From assembly GCF_000763885.1 (NCBI RefSeq), contig NZ_JRKO01000052.1:1-36188 (forward strand): a DNA stretch of 36,188 nt. Direction: 5' to 3'. Positions within the stretch are counted from its first letter, which is position 1. Each line of letters starts with the position of its first letter. Source of the DNA: Paracoccus versutus. Its GTDB lineage: Bacteria > Pseudomonadota > Alphaproteobacteria > Rhodobacterales > Rhodobacteraceae. This document shows positions 24,823 through 33,366 of the stretch, in pieces. A program made the position numbers and the translations under genes. The notes beneath the pieces were generated by a model. That model was not told where the DNA came from. It saw only the letters and a list, made by a program, of their open reading frames with translations, and searched no databases.

Positions 24823-26976
24823 TTAGACTTCCTTGAGGTGGAACAGGCGATGCCCGTCCAGGAACGTCTCGAAACCGCCCGGCACGACGAAGGTCGTGGC
24901 ATCGGATTCGATGATCGCGGGGCCGGTGATGCGGTTGCCCGGTTGCAGCTTTTCCATCTGGTAGAGCTGCGCATCGACCCATGTCTTGTGGCGATAGAAC
25001 TTGCGGGTGCCCAGCTTGGCATCCTCGGGCGGGGTTTCGCCCTGCAACTCTTCCTTGGGGATCTTGGGCTTGGGGATCGGCACCGTGCCGCGCATGATCG
25101 CGCCGGTCACGGAATAGCCCAGTTCGGGCGAGCGCGCCGAGGCGGCATAGACCCGGCCATAGGTGTCGTTGAACGCCTCGACCAGCTTGTCCCAATCCTC
25201 GGCGGAATGCGCCTCGGTGATCGGGCTTTCGATCTCCAGGTCGTTCAGCTGGCCACGATACTGCATGCGGAAGCCCGGTTGCAGCTTGACCCGGTCGGGG
25301 CTGTAGCCGTTGATCTCGAACTCCTCCAGCACGCGCTCGCGCAGTTCCTCCCAGGCGGCTTGCAGGGTCTTGGCCTGGTTGGCCTTCAGGTCGGCGCTGG
25401 CGTCGGTGGCGATGTTGATGTCCAGCGACTTGTCATAGCGGTATTCGAAATCCGCCGCCGCGCAGCCGAAGGCGGAAAAGCCCGCAGCCCAGGCCGGCAC
25501 GATCACGTCCTCGAAGCCCAGCCCCTCGGTATAGCCGTAGGTATGGACCGGCCCGGCGCCGCCATAGCTGAAGCAGACGAAGTTGCCCGGCGTCGAGCCC
25601 TTGCCCGAGATCATCGAGCGCAGGTAGTCGCGCAGGTCGCTGTCCAGAAGCTCGATCACGCCCGCCGCCGCATCCTCGACCGACAGGCCCAGCGGATCGG
25701 CGATCTGTTCCTTCATCGCGGACCAGGCGCGCTCGCGGTCCAGCTTGACCTGGCCGCCCAGGAAGTTGTCGGGGTTCAGATAGCCCAGGATGACGTGGCA
25801 GTCCGAGATGGTGACGGTCTCGATCCCCGATTCTGCCCAGCAAACGCCGACGCGATAGCCGGCGCTGTCCGGCCCCAGCTTGATCGCCTTGGTATAGGGG
25901 TCGAGCCGGATGAAGCTGCCCGCCCCGGCGCCGACCGAATCCATGGCGACAAGCGGCAGCGACAGGACCAGCCGCGCCATGTCGGGGTCGTTGCGGATGG
26001 TCAGCTCGTTCTGGGTGATCAGCGCCACGTCGAAGGAGGTGCCGCCGATGTCGGAACAGGCGATGTTGGAATAGCCCAGCACCTCGCCCAGGTATTTCGC
26101 CCCGACCACCCCGCCGATGGGCCCCGAGACGATGGTGCGCGCCAGTTCCTTGGCCTTCCAGCTGATGGTGCCGCCATGGGTCGCCATCACCCGGAAGTCG
26201 AATTTCGAGCCGTTCTCCTTGAAGGCCGACGAGATCTTGTTCAGCGTCTGCCGCGACGGCTCGGCGGCATAGGCTTCCAGGATCGTGGTATTGGTGCGGT
26301 GGGTTTCCTTGCGCACCGGGTAATAGTCGGTCGAGGCAAAGACCGGGATCGACTTGCCCGAGGCCGCCACCTCTTCCTGCACGATGTCGCGCACCCGGCG
26401 TTCATGGCCGGGGTTGCGATAGCTGTGCAGAAGCGAGATCACGATGCCCTCGACATCCTGCGCGATCAGGTCGCGCGCCGCCTGCCGCGCGGTATCCTCG
26501 CGCAGCGGGATGACCACGGTCCCGGACATGTCCACGCGCTCCATCACGCCGCGGGTCAGGTGGCGCGGCACCAGCGGCTCGTCGTAGTAATGCGTGTTCA
26601 GGTGGATGCGGTCCTCGTAGGCAAAGCCCAGATAGGCCTGGATCGCGCGGCCCATGCGGTGAAAGTCCTCCATCCCCGCATTGACGATCAGCCCGCAGCG
26701 CAGCCCCTTGCGCTGCACCACGCGGTTCAGCATGGCGGTGCCGGAATAGACGCCGGTCTGGATGCCGGACAGCGCCTCCTCCAGCGTCAGGCCCCAGTGT
26801 TCAAGCCCTTCCTTGGAACTGGCGATCAGGCCGAGCGCCTCGTTCTGCGGCGTCGATTGCGCCTTGCCGACGACGAATTCGCCCTCGCTGTCGACAAAGA
26901 ACGTGTCGGTCATGGTGCCGCCGGCGTCGATGCCCAGCACCTGCACCTTGCGATTGTTGGATTTGTCCAATGGCAC
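24823..26976 (-). CDS. acxA: Acetone carboxylase beta subunit (hydantoinase A-like, nucleotide-binding)
   Basis: A 717-residue protein if started at GTG 26976, which is six bases after GGAGGAG; an in-frame ATG at 27000 would place that ribosome site inside the gene. The GTG start gives the usual family length. HyuA landmarks: VLGIDAGGTMTDTFFVDSEG at the N-terminus (phosphate-binding loop of the acetate kinase/actin/HSP70 fold), GTAMLNRVVQRKG, CSDIGGTSFDVALI, and FSYGGAGPVHTYGY. This chain binds ATP and phosphorylates acetone and bicarbonate before carboxylation. It is the first gene of acxABC. The upstream 99-bp gap to acxR contains phased CGGAC repeats. Confidence 0.93.
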   Translation of the reverse strand: MPLDKSNNRKVQVLGIDAGGTMTDTFFVDSEGEFVVGKAQSTPQNEALGLIASSKEGLEHWGLTLEEALSGIQTGVYSGTAMLNRVVQRKGLRCGLIVNAGMEDFHRMGRAIQAYLGFAYEDRIHLNTHYYDEPLVPRHLTRGVMERVDMSGTVVIPLREDTARQAARDLIAQDVEGIVISLLHSYRNPGHERRVRDIVQEEVAASGKSIPVFASTDYYPVRKETHRTNTTILEAYAAEPSRQTLNKISSAFKENGSKFDFRVMATHGGTISWKAKELARTIVSGPIGGVVGAKYLGEVLGYSNIACSDIGGTSFDVALITQNELTIRNDPDMARLVLSLPLVAMDSVGAGAGSFIRLDPYTKAIKLGPDSAGYRVGVCWAESGIETVTISDCHVILGYLNPDNFLGGQVKLDRERAWSAMKEQIADPLGLSVEDAAAGVIELLDSDLRDYLRSMISGKGSTPGNFVCFSYGGAGPVHTYGYTEGLGFEDVIVPAWAAGFSAFGCAAADFEYRYDKSLDINIATDASADLKANQAKTLQAAWEELRERVLEEFEINGYSPDRVKLQPGFRMQYRGQLNDLEIESPITEAHSAEDWDKLVEAFNDTYGRVYAASARSPELGYSVTGAIMRGTVPIPKPKIPKEELQGETPPEDAKLGTRKFYRHKTWVDAQLYQMEKLQPGNRITGPAIIESDATTFVVPGGFETFLDGHRLFHLKEV

Positions 26977-27043
26977 GGTTTTCTCCTCCCATTGCGCCAC
27001 CTCCCCGTGGCGTGATGACAGGATGGAACCGGGGGGCCGGCCC

Positions 27044-27090
27044 GTGTTGTCCGGTTTTCGGACGATGTGTCGGACAGCGGGCGGACAGCT
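27044..27090 (-). promoter_or_regulatory. CGGAC repeat cluster between acxR and acxA, probable activator site
   Basis: CGGAC occurs at 27059, 27071 and 27082, that is 12 and 11 bp apart, on one face of the helix. The first copy also pairs with GTCCG at 27049 as an inverted repeat, and TGTCGGACA at 27068-27076 is itself a TGTC/GACA dyad. It lies 70-115 bp upstream of the acxA GTG, where an enhancer-type activator such as AcxR would bind. I found no TGGC-N8-TTGC (-24/-12) sequence in this gap. Confidence 0.5.
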
Positions 27091-27099
27091 GCCGGCGCG

Positions 27100-28929
27100 T
27101 CAGTCGCGGCGCGGGCGCGGGATGCCGTATTGGTCCAGCTTCAGATACAGCGTCGAGCGCGCGATCCCCAGCCGCCGGGCGACCTCGGTCATGTTGCCGC
27201 CCGCCTCGGCCACGGCGGCGGCGATCTCGGCCCGTTCGCGGTCGCGCAGGGTGCTTTCGGCCCGCGGCCCGGCGGGCCGGGTCAGGTGCCGCGGCAGGTC
27301 GGCCACGTCGACCAGCCCGCTCAGCGAGGTCGCGCCCAGCGATTCCATGAGGTTGCGCAATTCGCGCAGGTTGCCCGGCCAGTCATGCGCCTGAAGATGC
27401 AGCATCGCCGCCGGGGTAAAGCGCAGGGCCCGGCCATGGCGCTGCTGCGGATAGGCCGCGGCAAAGCGGCGGATCAGGGCGGGCAGGTCGTCGCGCCGCT
27501 CGGCCAGGGCGGGCAGGCGCAGGGTGGCGGCGGCCAGCCGGAAATACAGGTCGCTGCGCAGCTCGCCCTGAGCCATCCGCTCGGCCAGGCCGGCCGAGGA
27601 CAGCGACAGGATCTGCAAGGGCGCGGTTGCCGCGCGGCGCAGATGGGCCAGAACCTGCGCCAGCAGCGCCTGCACCGGCGGCGGCGCCTGGGCCGGCTCG
27701 TCCAGGCACAGCGTCCCGCCGCTTTCCGCCAACCGCGTCAACGCGCCCGCATCGACCAGGTCGTCGCGCAGCGCATCGGGGTCCAGCAGGCTGCAATCGA
27801 CGAACTCGAAGCGCTGGCCCGCCTGCGGCCCCGCACCATGCAGCGCACGGGCAAGGGTTTCCTTTCCCGCCCCCACCGGCCCCTCGATCAGCAGGGGCAC
27901 GTTGCCCTCGACATATTTCGCGGCGGCGGCGCAGATCGGGCCCAGGCAGGCGCCGCTCTGGGCGATCTGCGCCAGGTCCACCGCCGGATCGGCCGGGCCG
28001 CGGCGGCGCAAACCGGGCCGCGGCAGGGTAAGCATGACACCCAGCATGTCGCCGCGATCCGCCAGCACGTCCACGTCGGCATGGGGCAGAACCTGCCGCA
28101 GCCGGGCGGCCAGATGGCCCGGATCGCCATCGCGCGCGTCGGCCGGCAGGTGCAGCGCCCTGCCCTCGCCGTCCCAGGCCCGGCCCGCCGCGGCATCGAA
28201 ACCGGCGCTGGACCAGACCGGCTGGCCGAAGCGGTCCAGCACCATGATCGCATCGCCGCTGCGGTCGCGGCGCTCGGCCAGCAGCCGCTCGACCAGGCGG
28301 CGATGCTCCTGCAGGCCGGCGTTGCGCATCGCCTCTTCGATCTGCATGGCCAGCGTGACCGAAAAGGCCGCGACCTGGCCGAAGGACTGTTCGGAAGGCC
28401 CCGAGATGTCGATGGCGCCCAGCAACTCGCCGCTGAACGGATCCTTGATCGGCGCGGCGGCACAGGACCAGCGCTGGATCGCCTCGCAGAAATGCTCGAC
28501 GCCCGAGATGGTGACGGGCTTGACCAGATGCAGCGCCGTGCCGATCGCATTGGTGCCGATGGTGTCCTCGTTCCAATGGCCGCCGGGGTGAAGGTGGTTT
28601 TCCTGCCCGCGCGACAGGATGCGGGCATCGCCCTCGGCCTCCATCACCACGCCGCTGCGGTCGCAAAGCAGCAGCATCATCCCCGCGTCGTTCAGCATGT
28701 AGCCGGCGCGGCGGATCGCCGTCTGCGCGGCCGAGCGCAGGCGCTGGTTCCGGCTGCGGATCGCGCGCAACTCGTCCTGCGCGACGCTGGGCGCGCGCTT
28801 GAGCGTCTCGATCTCCTTGCGTCCCCTGGACCTGACCCAGGATCTGAGCACGACCTCCCGTATGCTGGGGGGTACGCTCCCCAGCGCTCGGAATCGCTCC
28901 CAGTCCTCCTTCTGGATGCTTTCCGGCAT
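27100..28929 (-). CDS. acxR: AcoR/AcxR-type Fis-family transcriptional activator lacking GAFTGA
   Basis: A 609-residue regulator immediately upstream of acxABC on the same strand, as in known acetone carboxylase loci. Domains: an N-terminal helical part; an AcoR-type GAF sensor at about 75-190 (HWNEDTIGTNAIGTALHL, EHFCEAIQRWSCAAAPIKDP, GAIDISG); an AAA+ domain at about 315-530 (Walker A GPVGAGKETLA, Walker B GGTLCLDEPAQ, arginine-finger region LRSDLYFRLAAATLRLP); and a Fis-type HTH at the end (GNMTEVARRLGIARSTLYLKL). The GAFTGA loop that contacts sigma-54 should lie between the Walker boxes; that stretch (SLLDPDALRDDLVDAGALTRLAESGG) is short and has no such motif. It may act through another sigma factor, as reported for Rhodobacter NtrC. 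Likely inducer: acetone or a related ketone. Confidence 0.85.
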   Translation of the reverse strand: MPESIQKEDWERFRALGSVPPSIREVVLRSWVRSRGRKEIETLKRAPSVAQDELRAIRSRNQRLRSAAQTAIRRAGYMLNDAGMMLLLCDRSGVVMEAEGDARILSRGQENHLHPGGHWNEDTIGTNAIGTALHLVKPVTISGVEHFCEAIQRWSCAAAPIKDPFSGELLGAIDISGPSEQSFGQVAAFSVTLAMQIEEAMRNAGLQEHRRLVERLLAERRDRSGDAIMVLDRFGQPVWSSAGFDAAAGRAWDGEGRALHLPADARDGDPGHLAARLRQVLPHADVDVLADRGDMLGVMLTLPRPGLRRRGPADPAVDLAQIAQSGACLGPICAAAAKYVEGNVPLLIEGPVGAGKETLARALHGAGPQAGQRFEFVDCSLLDPDALRDDLVDAGALTRLAESGGTLCLDEPAQAPPPVQALLAQVLAHLRRAATAPLQILSLSSAGLAERMAQGELRSDLYFRLAAATLRLPALAERRDDLPALIRRFAAAYPQQRHGRALRFTPAAMLHLQAHDWPGNLRELRNLMESLGATSLSGLVDVADLPRHLTRPAGPRAESTLRDRERAEIAAAVAEAGGNMTEVARRLGIARSTLYLKLDQYGIPRPRRD

Positions 28930-29143
28930 GTTCTTGCGCCCTGCGTTAAAGGCTGACGGATAGTAAGGTGCGCGGCCCTGCCGGTGTCAAGAAAAAGCCG
29001 GACGGACGACCTGCGGCTTTTACGCCGGTCGCGGCAGCAGCGGGCTCCCCAAAGGGCTTCCCGCCGTTCCGGCGCCCCCATCCCTCGCCCGCGCAAAAGG
29101 GCAACGGACCCGAAGGGGCAATTCATCTGCAAAGGGGAAGAAA

Positions 29144-29220
29144 TGGTAGCGGAGGAGGGATTTGAACCCCCGACACAAGGATTATGATTCCTCTGCTCTA
29201 ACCAGCTGAGCTACTCCGCC
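29144..29220 (-). tRNA. tRNA-Met(CAU), elongator type, CCA encoded
   Basis: The minus strand folds into a complete cloverleaf of 77 bases. Acceptor GGCGGAG pairs with CTCCGCT (first pair G-U). The D arm contains AGCTCAGCTGGTTAGAGC, the anticodon loop is ATCATAA (anticodon CAT) on a 5-bp stem, the T arm contains GGGGGTTCAAATCCC, and A-CCA closes. There is no C-A mismatch at position 1-72 and no three G-C anticodon pairs, so it is not the initiator. A tRNA-Ile2 with modified CAU cannot be wholly excluded. Confidence 0.93.
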
Positions 29221-29420
29221 ACGGAGTGCGTGCGATTTACGGCGGGCGGCGGGGGGCGTCAAGGGGCCGAAAGCAGGTTTCTGAAAGTTTTTGGCCCGCC
29301 CCCAGCCCCTGCGCCATGCCCGCCCGCGGCCGATCTTCTTCGTTGCCCAAATACCCAAAAATCACGCGCCACGGCGCACGCGGCAAGCGTCACCGCCGCC
29401 TGCGCGGAAACCCCGTCGAA

Positions 29421-30263
29421 TCAGATCGCGATGCCGTTGCGCCCCGCGAGATCGGTAAAGAACTGCCAGGCCACCCGGCCCGAGCGCGAGCCGCGCGTCG
29501 CCTGCCACTCGATCGCCTCGGCGCGCAACTGCTCCTCGGGGATCTGCAAGCCGTAGGCGTCGCAATAGCCGCGCACCATGGCCAGGTATTCGTCCTGCGA
29601 GCAGGGATGGAAGCCCAGCCACAGCCCGAAGCGATCCGACAGCGAGACCTTTTCCTCGACCGCCTCGCCGGGATGGATGGCGGTCGAGCGCTCGTTGTCG
29701 ATCATGTCGCGCGGCATCAGGTGGCGCCGGTTCGAGGTGGCGTAAAGGATCACGTTCGCCGGCCGCCCCGAGATGCCGCCGTCCAGCACCGCCTTGAGCG
29801 ACTTGTATTGCGTGTCGTCATGGCTGAAGGACAGGTCGTCGGAAAACAGCACGAAGCGGCGCTCGCTCGCCCGGCCCAGGATCGCCAGCAGCCGCCCGAC
29901 CGAGCCCAGATCCTCGCGCGCGATCTCGACCAGAACCAGCGGCAGGCCCTGGCGCACCGCCTCGGCATGCACGGCCTTGACCAGCGAGCTCTTGCCCATG
30001 CCGCGCGAACCCCAAAGCAGCGCATTGTTCGCCGCATGGCCGCGGGCGAATTGCAGCGTGTTCGCCAGCAGCGTGTCGCGCGCCCGGTCGATGCCGATCA
30101 GCTGCACCAGATCGACGCGGTTGACCTCGGCCACCGGCTCCAGCCGGTCGGGGTCGGGCTGCCAGACATAGGCGGTGGCCTCGGTGAAACTCGGCTCGGG
30201 CGCGGGCGGCGGCGACATGCGTTCCAGCGCCGCGGCGATGCGCAGCAGGGCTTCGTCAGACAT
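29421..30263 (-). CDS. DUF815-family AAA+ ATPase
   Basis: A 280-residue ATPase of the DUF815 family. Walker A is WGSRGMGKSSLVKA and Walker B is RFVLFSDDLSF. Further conserved segments are LYATSNRRHLMPRDM, DRFGLWLGFHPCSQDEYL and the closing SGRVAWQFFTDL. The N-terminus carries the typical YVWQPDPDRLEPV entry and LIGIDRARDTLLANTLQFARG. The function of the family is not established. The start overlaps the tatC stop by 8 bp, so it is the last gene of the tat operon. Pairing of DUF815 with tatC is, to my memory, common in Rhodobacterales. Confidence 0.88.
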   Translation of the reverse strand: MSDEALLRIAAALERMSPPPAPEPSFTEATAYVWQPDPDRLEPVAEVNRVDLVQLIGIDRARDTLLANTLQFARGHAANNALLWGSRGMGKSSLVKAVHAEAVRQGLPLVLVEIAREDLGSVGRLLAILGRASERRFVLFSDDLSFSHDDTQYKSLKAVLDGGISGRPANVILYATSNRRHLMPRDMIDNERSTAIHPGEAVEEKVSLSDRFGLWLGFHPCSQDEYLAMVRGYCDAYGLQIPEEQLRAEAIEWQATRGSRSGRVAWQFFTDLAGRNGIAI

Positions 30264-31122
30264 CGGCTTCCTGTTCTTCCAGCTCGCGTTTCTTCTCCAT
30301 CCGCCGCACCAGGAAGATCGACACCTCGTAAAGCCCGTAGATCACCGAGAACAGCACGATCTGGCTGATGACATCGGGCGGCGTGACCATGGCGGCAAGG
30401 ATCAGGATCACCACGATGGCATAGCGGCGCACGCTGGCCAGCCCTTCCGAGGACACCAGCCCCGCCTTGCCCATCAGCGTCAGCGCCACCGGCAACTGGA
30501 AGGACAGGCCGAAGGCCAGGATGAACTTGGTGGTCAGCGCCAGGTATTCCTCGACCGAGCCCTGGAAGACGATGCCGGCCCAGGGCTGCTCGGCACCCGC
30601 CGCACCCGCCGCCCCAGCCGCGGCGGCGGCCGCCGGATCGGCGGGCTGTGCCGCCGGACCTTGCTGGAAGCCCAGGAAGAAGTCGAAGGCCCAGGGCAGG
30701 ATGATGTAATAGGCGAAGGCCGCGCCGATCAGGAACATCACCGGCGAGGCGACCAGGAAGGGCAGCAGCGCGTTCTTTTCGCTGCGGTAAAGCCCCGGCG
30801 CAACGAAACGCCACAGCTGGTAGCCGACCACCGGAAAGGCCAGCACGAAACCGCCGAAGAAGGCGATGCGCATGGCGACGAAGAACCCCTCCTGCAGTTT
30901 CAGCAGGATCAGACCGCAGGCCTGGTCGCGCTTTTCCAGCGCGTGGCAGATCGGCTGGGTCAGGAAGTCGAAGATCGGGTTCCAGACGAAATAGCACAGC
31001 ACCATCGCCACGACGAAGGCGAGAACCGACCAGATCAGCCGCGTGCGCAGCTCGGCCAGATGCTCGATCAGGGGGGCGGATGTGTCGTCGATATCGTCCG
31101 GCTTGGCAGATTTCATCGCCAC
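30256..31122 (-). CDS. tatC: TatC, twin-arginine translocase receptor subunit
   Basis: A 288-residue polytopic membrane protein. GTG 31122 is taken as start because AGAGG is eight bases upstream; ATG 31116 is two codons later. TatC landmarks: PLIEHLAELRTRLIWS at the cytosolic N-terminus (receptor site for RR signal peptides), GGFVLAFPVVGYQLWRFVAPGLY, and a sixth helix near ILAAMVTPPDVISQIVLF. Six membrane helices are visible. The second periplasmic loop, between helices 3 and 4, has an added Ala/Pro-rich low-complexity stretch of about 28 residues near 157-184. It follows tatB by 27 bp. With TatB it forms the receptor that hands folded proteins to the TatA pore. Confidence 0.95.
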   Translation of the reverse strand: MAMKSAKPDDIDDTSAPLIEHLAELRTRLIWSVLAFVVAMVLCYFVWNPIFDFLTQPICHALEKRDQACGLILLKLQEGFFVAMRIAFFGGFVLAFPVVGYQLWRFVAPGLYRSEKNALLPFLVASPVMFLIGAAFAYYIILPWAFDFFLGFQQGPAAQPADPAAAAAAGAAGAAGAEQPWAGIVFQGSVEEYLALTTKFILAFGLSFQLPVALTLMGKAGLVSSEGLASVRRYAIVVILILAAMVTPPDVISQIVLFSVIYGLYEVSIFLVRRMEKKRELEEQEADV

Positions 31123-31149
31123 GGGAGCGGCCTCTTCATGTCAGTCTTG

Positions 31150-31659
31150 TCAAGCGCGGTCGGACCGGCGCACGGCGTGCAGGCGGCGGCGCCCCTCGGC
31201 CGTGTCCAGCGCATCCTCGGCGGCTACCGGCGGGGCGGCGACGCCCGGCGCGGGCGGCAGGTCGGCGGGCGGGGCGGCAGGCGCGTCGCTGCCGTTCGCC
31301 GCGGGCTGCGGCGGCAGCGGGGCCGAGGGATCGGGGACGGGCGCCTTGCGGCCGGCCTCGTCCTTGGGGTTCAGCGGATCCCATTTCTCGAACCGCTCGG
31401 TCGCGCGTTCCAGCGCGTCAAGCCCCAGCGCGCGTTTCGAGCTCAGCGCGTTCACGTCCTTGAGCGTCTTGGCCGCGTCGTCAAGGCCCGAGCTCTTGGC
31501 CGCATCCTCCATCGCGCTGCTGAACTCGCGCGCCATCGAGCGCGCGCGCGCGGTGATCCGGCCCAGCGTGTGAAACAGCTTGGGCAGATCCTTGGGTCCG
31601 ATGACGATCAGCGCCACCACGCCGATCAGCAGCAACTCGCTCCAGCCGATATCCAACAT
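31150..31659 (-). CDS. tatB: TatB, twin-arginine translocase subunit
   Basis: A 169-residue protein starting MLDIGWSELLLIGVVALIVI, the membrane helix with the conserved Glu (position 8) and the GPKDLP hinge that identify TatB. An amphipathic helix (LPKLFHTLGRITARARSMAREF) and a long charged helix follow. The last ~60 residues are a Pro/Ala-rich disordered tail. It works with TatC in binding twin-arginine signal peptides. The gene lies 18 bp after tatA. Tail length varies widely in the family. Confidence 0.93.
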   Translation of the reverse strand: MLDIGWSELLLIGVVALIVIGPKDLPKLFHTLGRITARARSMAREFSSAMEDAAKSSGLDDAAKTLKDVNALSSKRALGLDALERATERFEKWDPLNPKDEAGRKAPVPDPSAPLPPQPAANGSDAPAAPPADLPPAPGVAAPPVAAEDALDTAEGRRRLHAVRRSDRA

Positions 31660-31677
31660 GACCGTCGGGCCGGGGGA

Positions 31678-32004
31678 TCAGAGCTTGGTCGAGTCGGTCG
31701 GCGTCACGTCGCGCAGCGCGCTGTCGGCGCCGGTGCGGGCGCGCTCGGCGTCAAGCTTGGCGCGTTCGGCGGCCAGGTCGGCGCGGGCGCGCTCGATGTC
31801 GTCGGCGGTCTTCAGCTGCTCCAGTTCCTTGGGCTCGCTGTGGGCGGCGGCGTCGATATCCTCGGCGCCTTCCTTGACGCCTTTCTTGAAGGCGGTGATC
31901 CCCTTGCCGACCTCGCCCATCAGGGACGAGACCTTGCCGCGCCCGAAAAGAACCAGAACGACGATTGCGATCAGCAATAGCGCCATGGGTGAAGGTGCGT
32001 GCAT
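31678..32004 (-). CDS. tatA: TatA, twin-arginine translocase pore-forming subunit
   Basis: A 108-residue protein starting at ATG 32004, with GGAGGA six bases ahead. The frame is open far upstream (to 32970), but that part is antisense to marC. The single membrane helix (ALLLIAIVVLVLFG), the RGKVSSLMGEVGKG hinge and amphipathic helix, and the FKKG motif are typical of TatA. The acidic, helical C-terminus is rather long for TatA and is rich in Arg/Ala/Glu repeats. It is the first gene of tatABC-DUF815; its promoter must lie in the 159-bp divergent gap to marC. Confidence 0.92.
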   Translation of the reverse strand: MHAPSPMALLLIAIVVLVLFGRGKVSSLMGEVGKGITAFKKGVKEGAEDIDAAAHSEPKELEQLKTADDIERARADLAAERAKLDAERARTGADSALRDVTPTDSTKL

Positions 32005-32163
32005 CTGTTTTCCTCCGTGGCAGGCCCCTGGGCCTTGCGGTGCATCCATCTGTCCCGATATAGGTCGGGATCGCCCTCTTCGAAAGCCCCAAACGCGTGA
32101 TCGCGCCGTTTGCCCCGCCGCCGCGCTTCGCCCCTGCCCAGGTTCCACGCCATACCGCCCGCT

Positions 32164-32775
32164 ATGGAAAGCACCCAGATCATCAGCGCCTTTGTCACGC
32201 TGTTCGTCGTGATCGACCCGGTGGGGCTTGCGCCGCTGTTCATCGCCCTGACCCGCGACATGACGCCGCAGCGGCGGCGGCGGATCGGCTGGCGGGCCCT
32301 GGCCATCGCTGCGGCGCTGATGACGCTTTTCGGCCTTGCGGGCGAGGCGATCCTGACCGGCATCGGCATCTCGCTGTCCGCCTTCCGCATCGCCGGCGGG
32401 CTGCTCTTGTTCCTGACCGCGCTGGACATGCTGTTCGAACGCCGCACCGAGCGGCGCGAGGGCCAGGCCAGGGACGATGACGACGATCCTTCGGTCTTTC
32501 CGCTGGCGACGCCGCTGCTGGCCGGTCCGGGAGCGCTGGCCTCGATGATCCTGCTGGTCGGGCAGAACCCCGGCCCCGCCCATACGCTGATGATCCACCT
32601 GGTCATGCTGGCGGTCCTGGGCATCGCCGCCGCGCTTTTCGCCGTGGCCGGGCCCATCGCGCATGTGCTGGGCCGCACCGGGACCATGGTGGTCACGCGG
32701 CTTTTCGGCATGCTGCTGGCGGCGCTGTCGATCCAGTTCGTGATCGACGGGCTCAAGGGTTCGGGGCTGGTATGA
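32164..32775 (+). CDS. MarC-family (UPF0056) integral membrane protein
   Basis: A 203-residue protein; ATG 32164 gives the usual family N-terminus (IISAFVTLFVVIDPVGLAPLFIALT). The ribosome site is weak. Six hydrophobic segments are visible, with the conserved IDPVG in the first, FRIAGGLLLFLTALDML in the third, and PLATPLLAGPGALASMILL in the fourth. A charged cytosolic loop (EGQARDDDDD) separates the two halves. MarC proteins are putative transporters with no established substrate; the old link to antibiotic resistance was not upheld. It is divergent from tatA and overlaps the next gene by 4 bp (ATGA). Confidence 0.9.
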   Translation: MESTQIISAFVTLFVVIDPVGLAPLFIALTRDMTPQRRRRIGWRALAIAAALMTLFGLAGEAILTGIGISLSAFRIAGGLLLFLTALDMLFERRTERREGQARDDDDDPSVFPLATPLLAGPGALASMILLVGQNPGPAHTLMIHLVMLAVLGIAAALFAVAGPIAHVLGRTGTMVVTRLFGMLLAALSIQFVIDGLKGSGLV

Positions 32776-33350
32776 TGGGCGAGGAGTTCGGTCGGATCGC
32801 CTATCTGGTGCTGCTGCTGGTCGCCGTCGGCGGCTTCCTGCTGGTCGAGCTGCGCGTCCGGCCGGGCCAGACGCTGCGGCAGGCGGCGGCCTGGGGGCTG
32901 ATCTTCCTGGGCGCGGTGGCGCTGGCCGGGCTTTGGGACGACATCCGCGGCACCATCTCGCCGCAGGCACGGATGCTGGAAGGCGGCCGGATCGAGGTGC
33001 CGGTCGGCAATGACGGCCATTACCACCTGACCGCGCAGGTGAACGGCACCCCGGTGCGCTTCGTCATCGACACCGGCGCCACCAGCATCGCGCTGGGGCC
33101 CAGGGACGCCGCCCGCGTCGGCATCGACCCCGAGGCGCTGGCCTATGCCGGCCAGGCCCGCACCGCGAACGGCATCGTCCAGACCGCAACCGTGCTGCTC
33201 GATTCGGTCGCCATCGGCGAGATCCGCGACACCCGCGTTCCTGCGGTGGTGCTGCGCGCCGAACTCGAGCAATCGCTGATGGGCATGTCCTACCTGTCGC
33301 GCTTTGCCCGTGTCAGCATCGAGGGGAACCGGCTGGTCCTGGAACGCTGA
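32772..33350 (+). CDS. Membrane-anchored retropepsin-like aspartic protease (clan AA)
   Basis: A 192-residue protein starting in an ATGA overlap with the marC-type gene. Two N-terminal hydrophobic helices (IAYLVLLLVAVGGFLLV and AAWGLIFLGAVALAGLW) anchor it. The remainder, facing the periplasm, is a retropepsin-like domain: GHYHLTAQVNGTPVRFVIDTGATSIAL contains the catalytic DTGAT, GIVQTATVLLDSVAIGEI follows, and LMGMSYLSRF near the end is the second conserved element. Such proteins (TIGR02281 group) act as dimers with one Asp per subunit. The natural substrate is unknown. Confidence 0.9.
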   Translation: MMGEEFGRIAYLVLLLVAVGGFLLVELRVRPGQTLRQAAAWGLIFLGAVALAGLWDDIRGTISPQARMLEGGRIEVPVGNDGHYHLTAQVNGTPVRFVIDTGATSIALGPRDAARVGIDPEALAYAGQARTANGIVQTATVLLDSVAIGEIRDTRVPAVVLRAELEQSLMGMSYLSRFARVSIEGNRLVLER

Positions 33351-33366
33351 CCGGCCGCCTGACGAT

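Noticed and set aside
21904..27015. A 1703-codon open frame on the plus strand
   Set aside because: It is the antisense shadow of acxCBA in very GC-rich DNA; its product is low-complexity His/Asp/Ala-rich sequence with no domain.
28984..29187. Short plus-strand frame ending in a VAEEGFEPPTQGL-like sequence
   Set aside because: This peptide is the well-known artefact of translating the antisense strand of a tRNA; the tRNA-Met explains it.
32004..32970. Long N-terminal extension of tatA
   Set aside because: The extension is antisense to marC; the ATG at 32004 has an excellent ribosome site and gives a normal TatA start.
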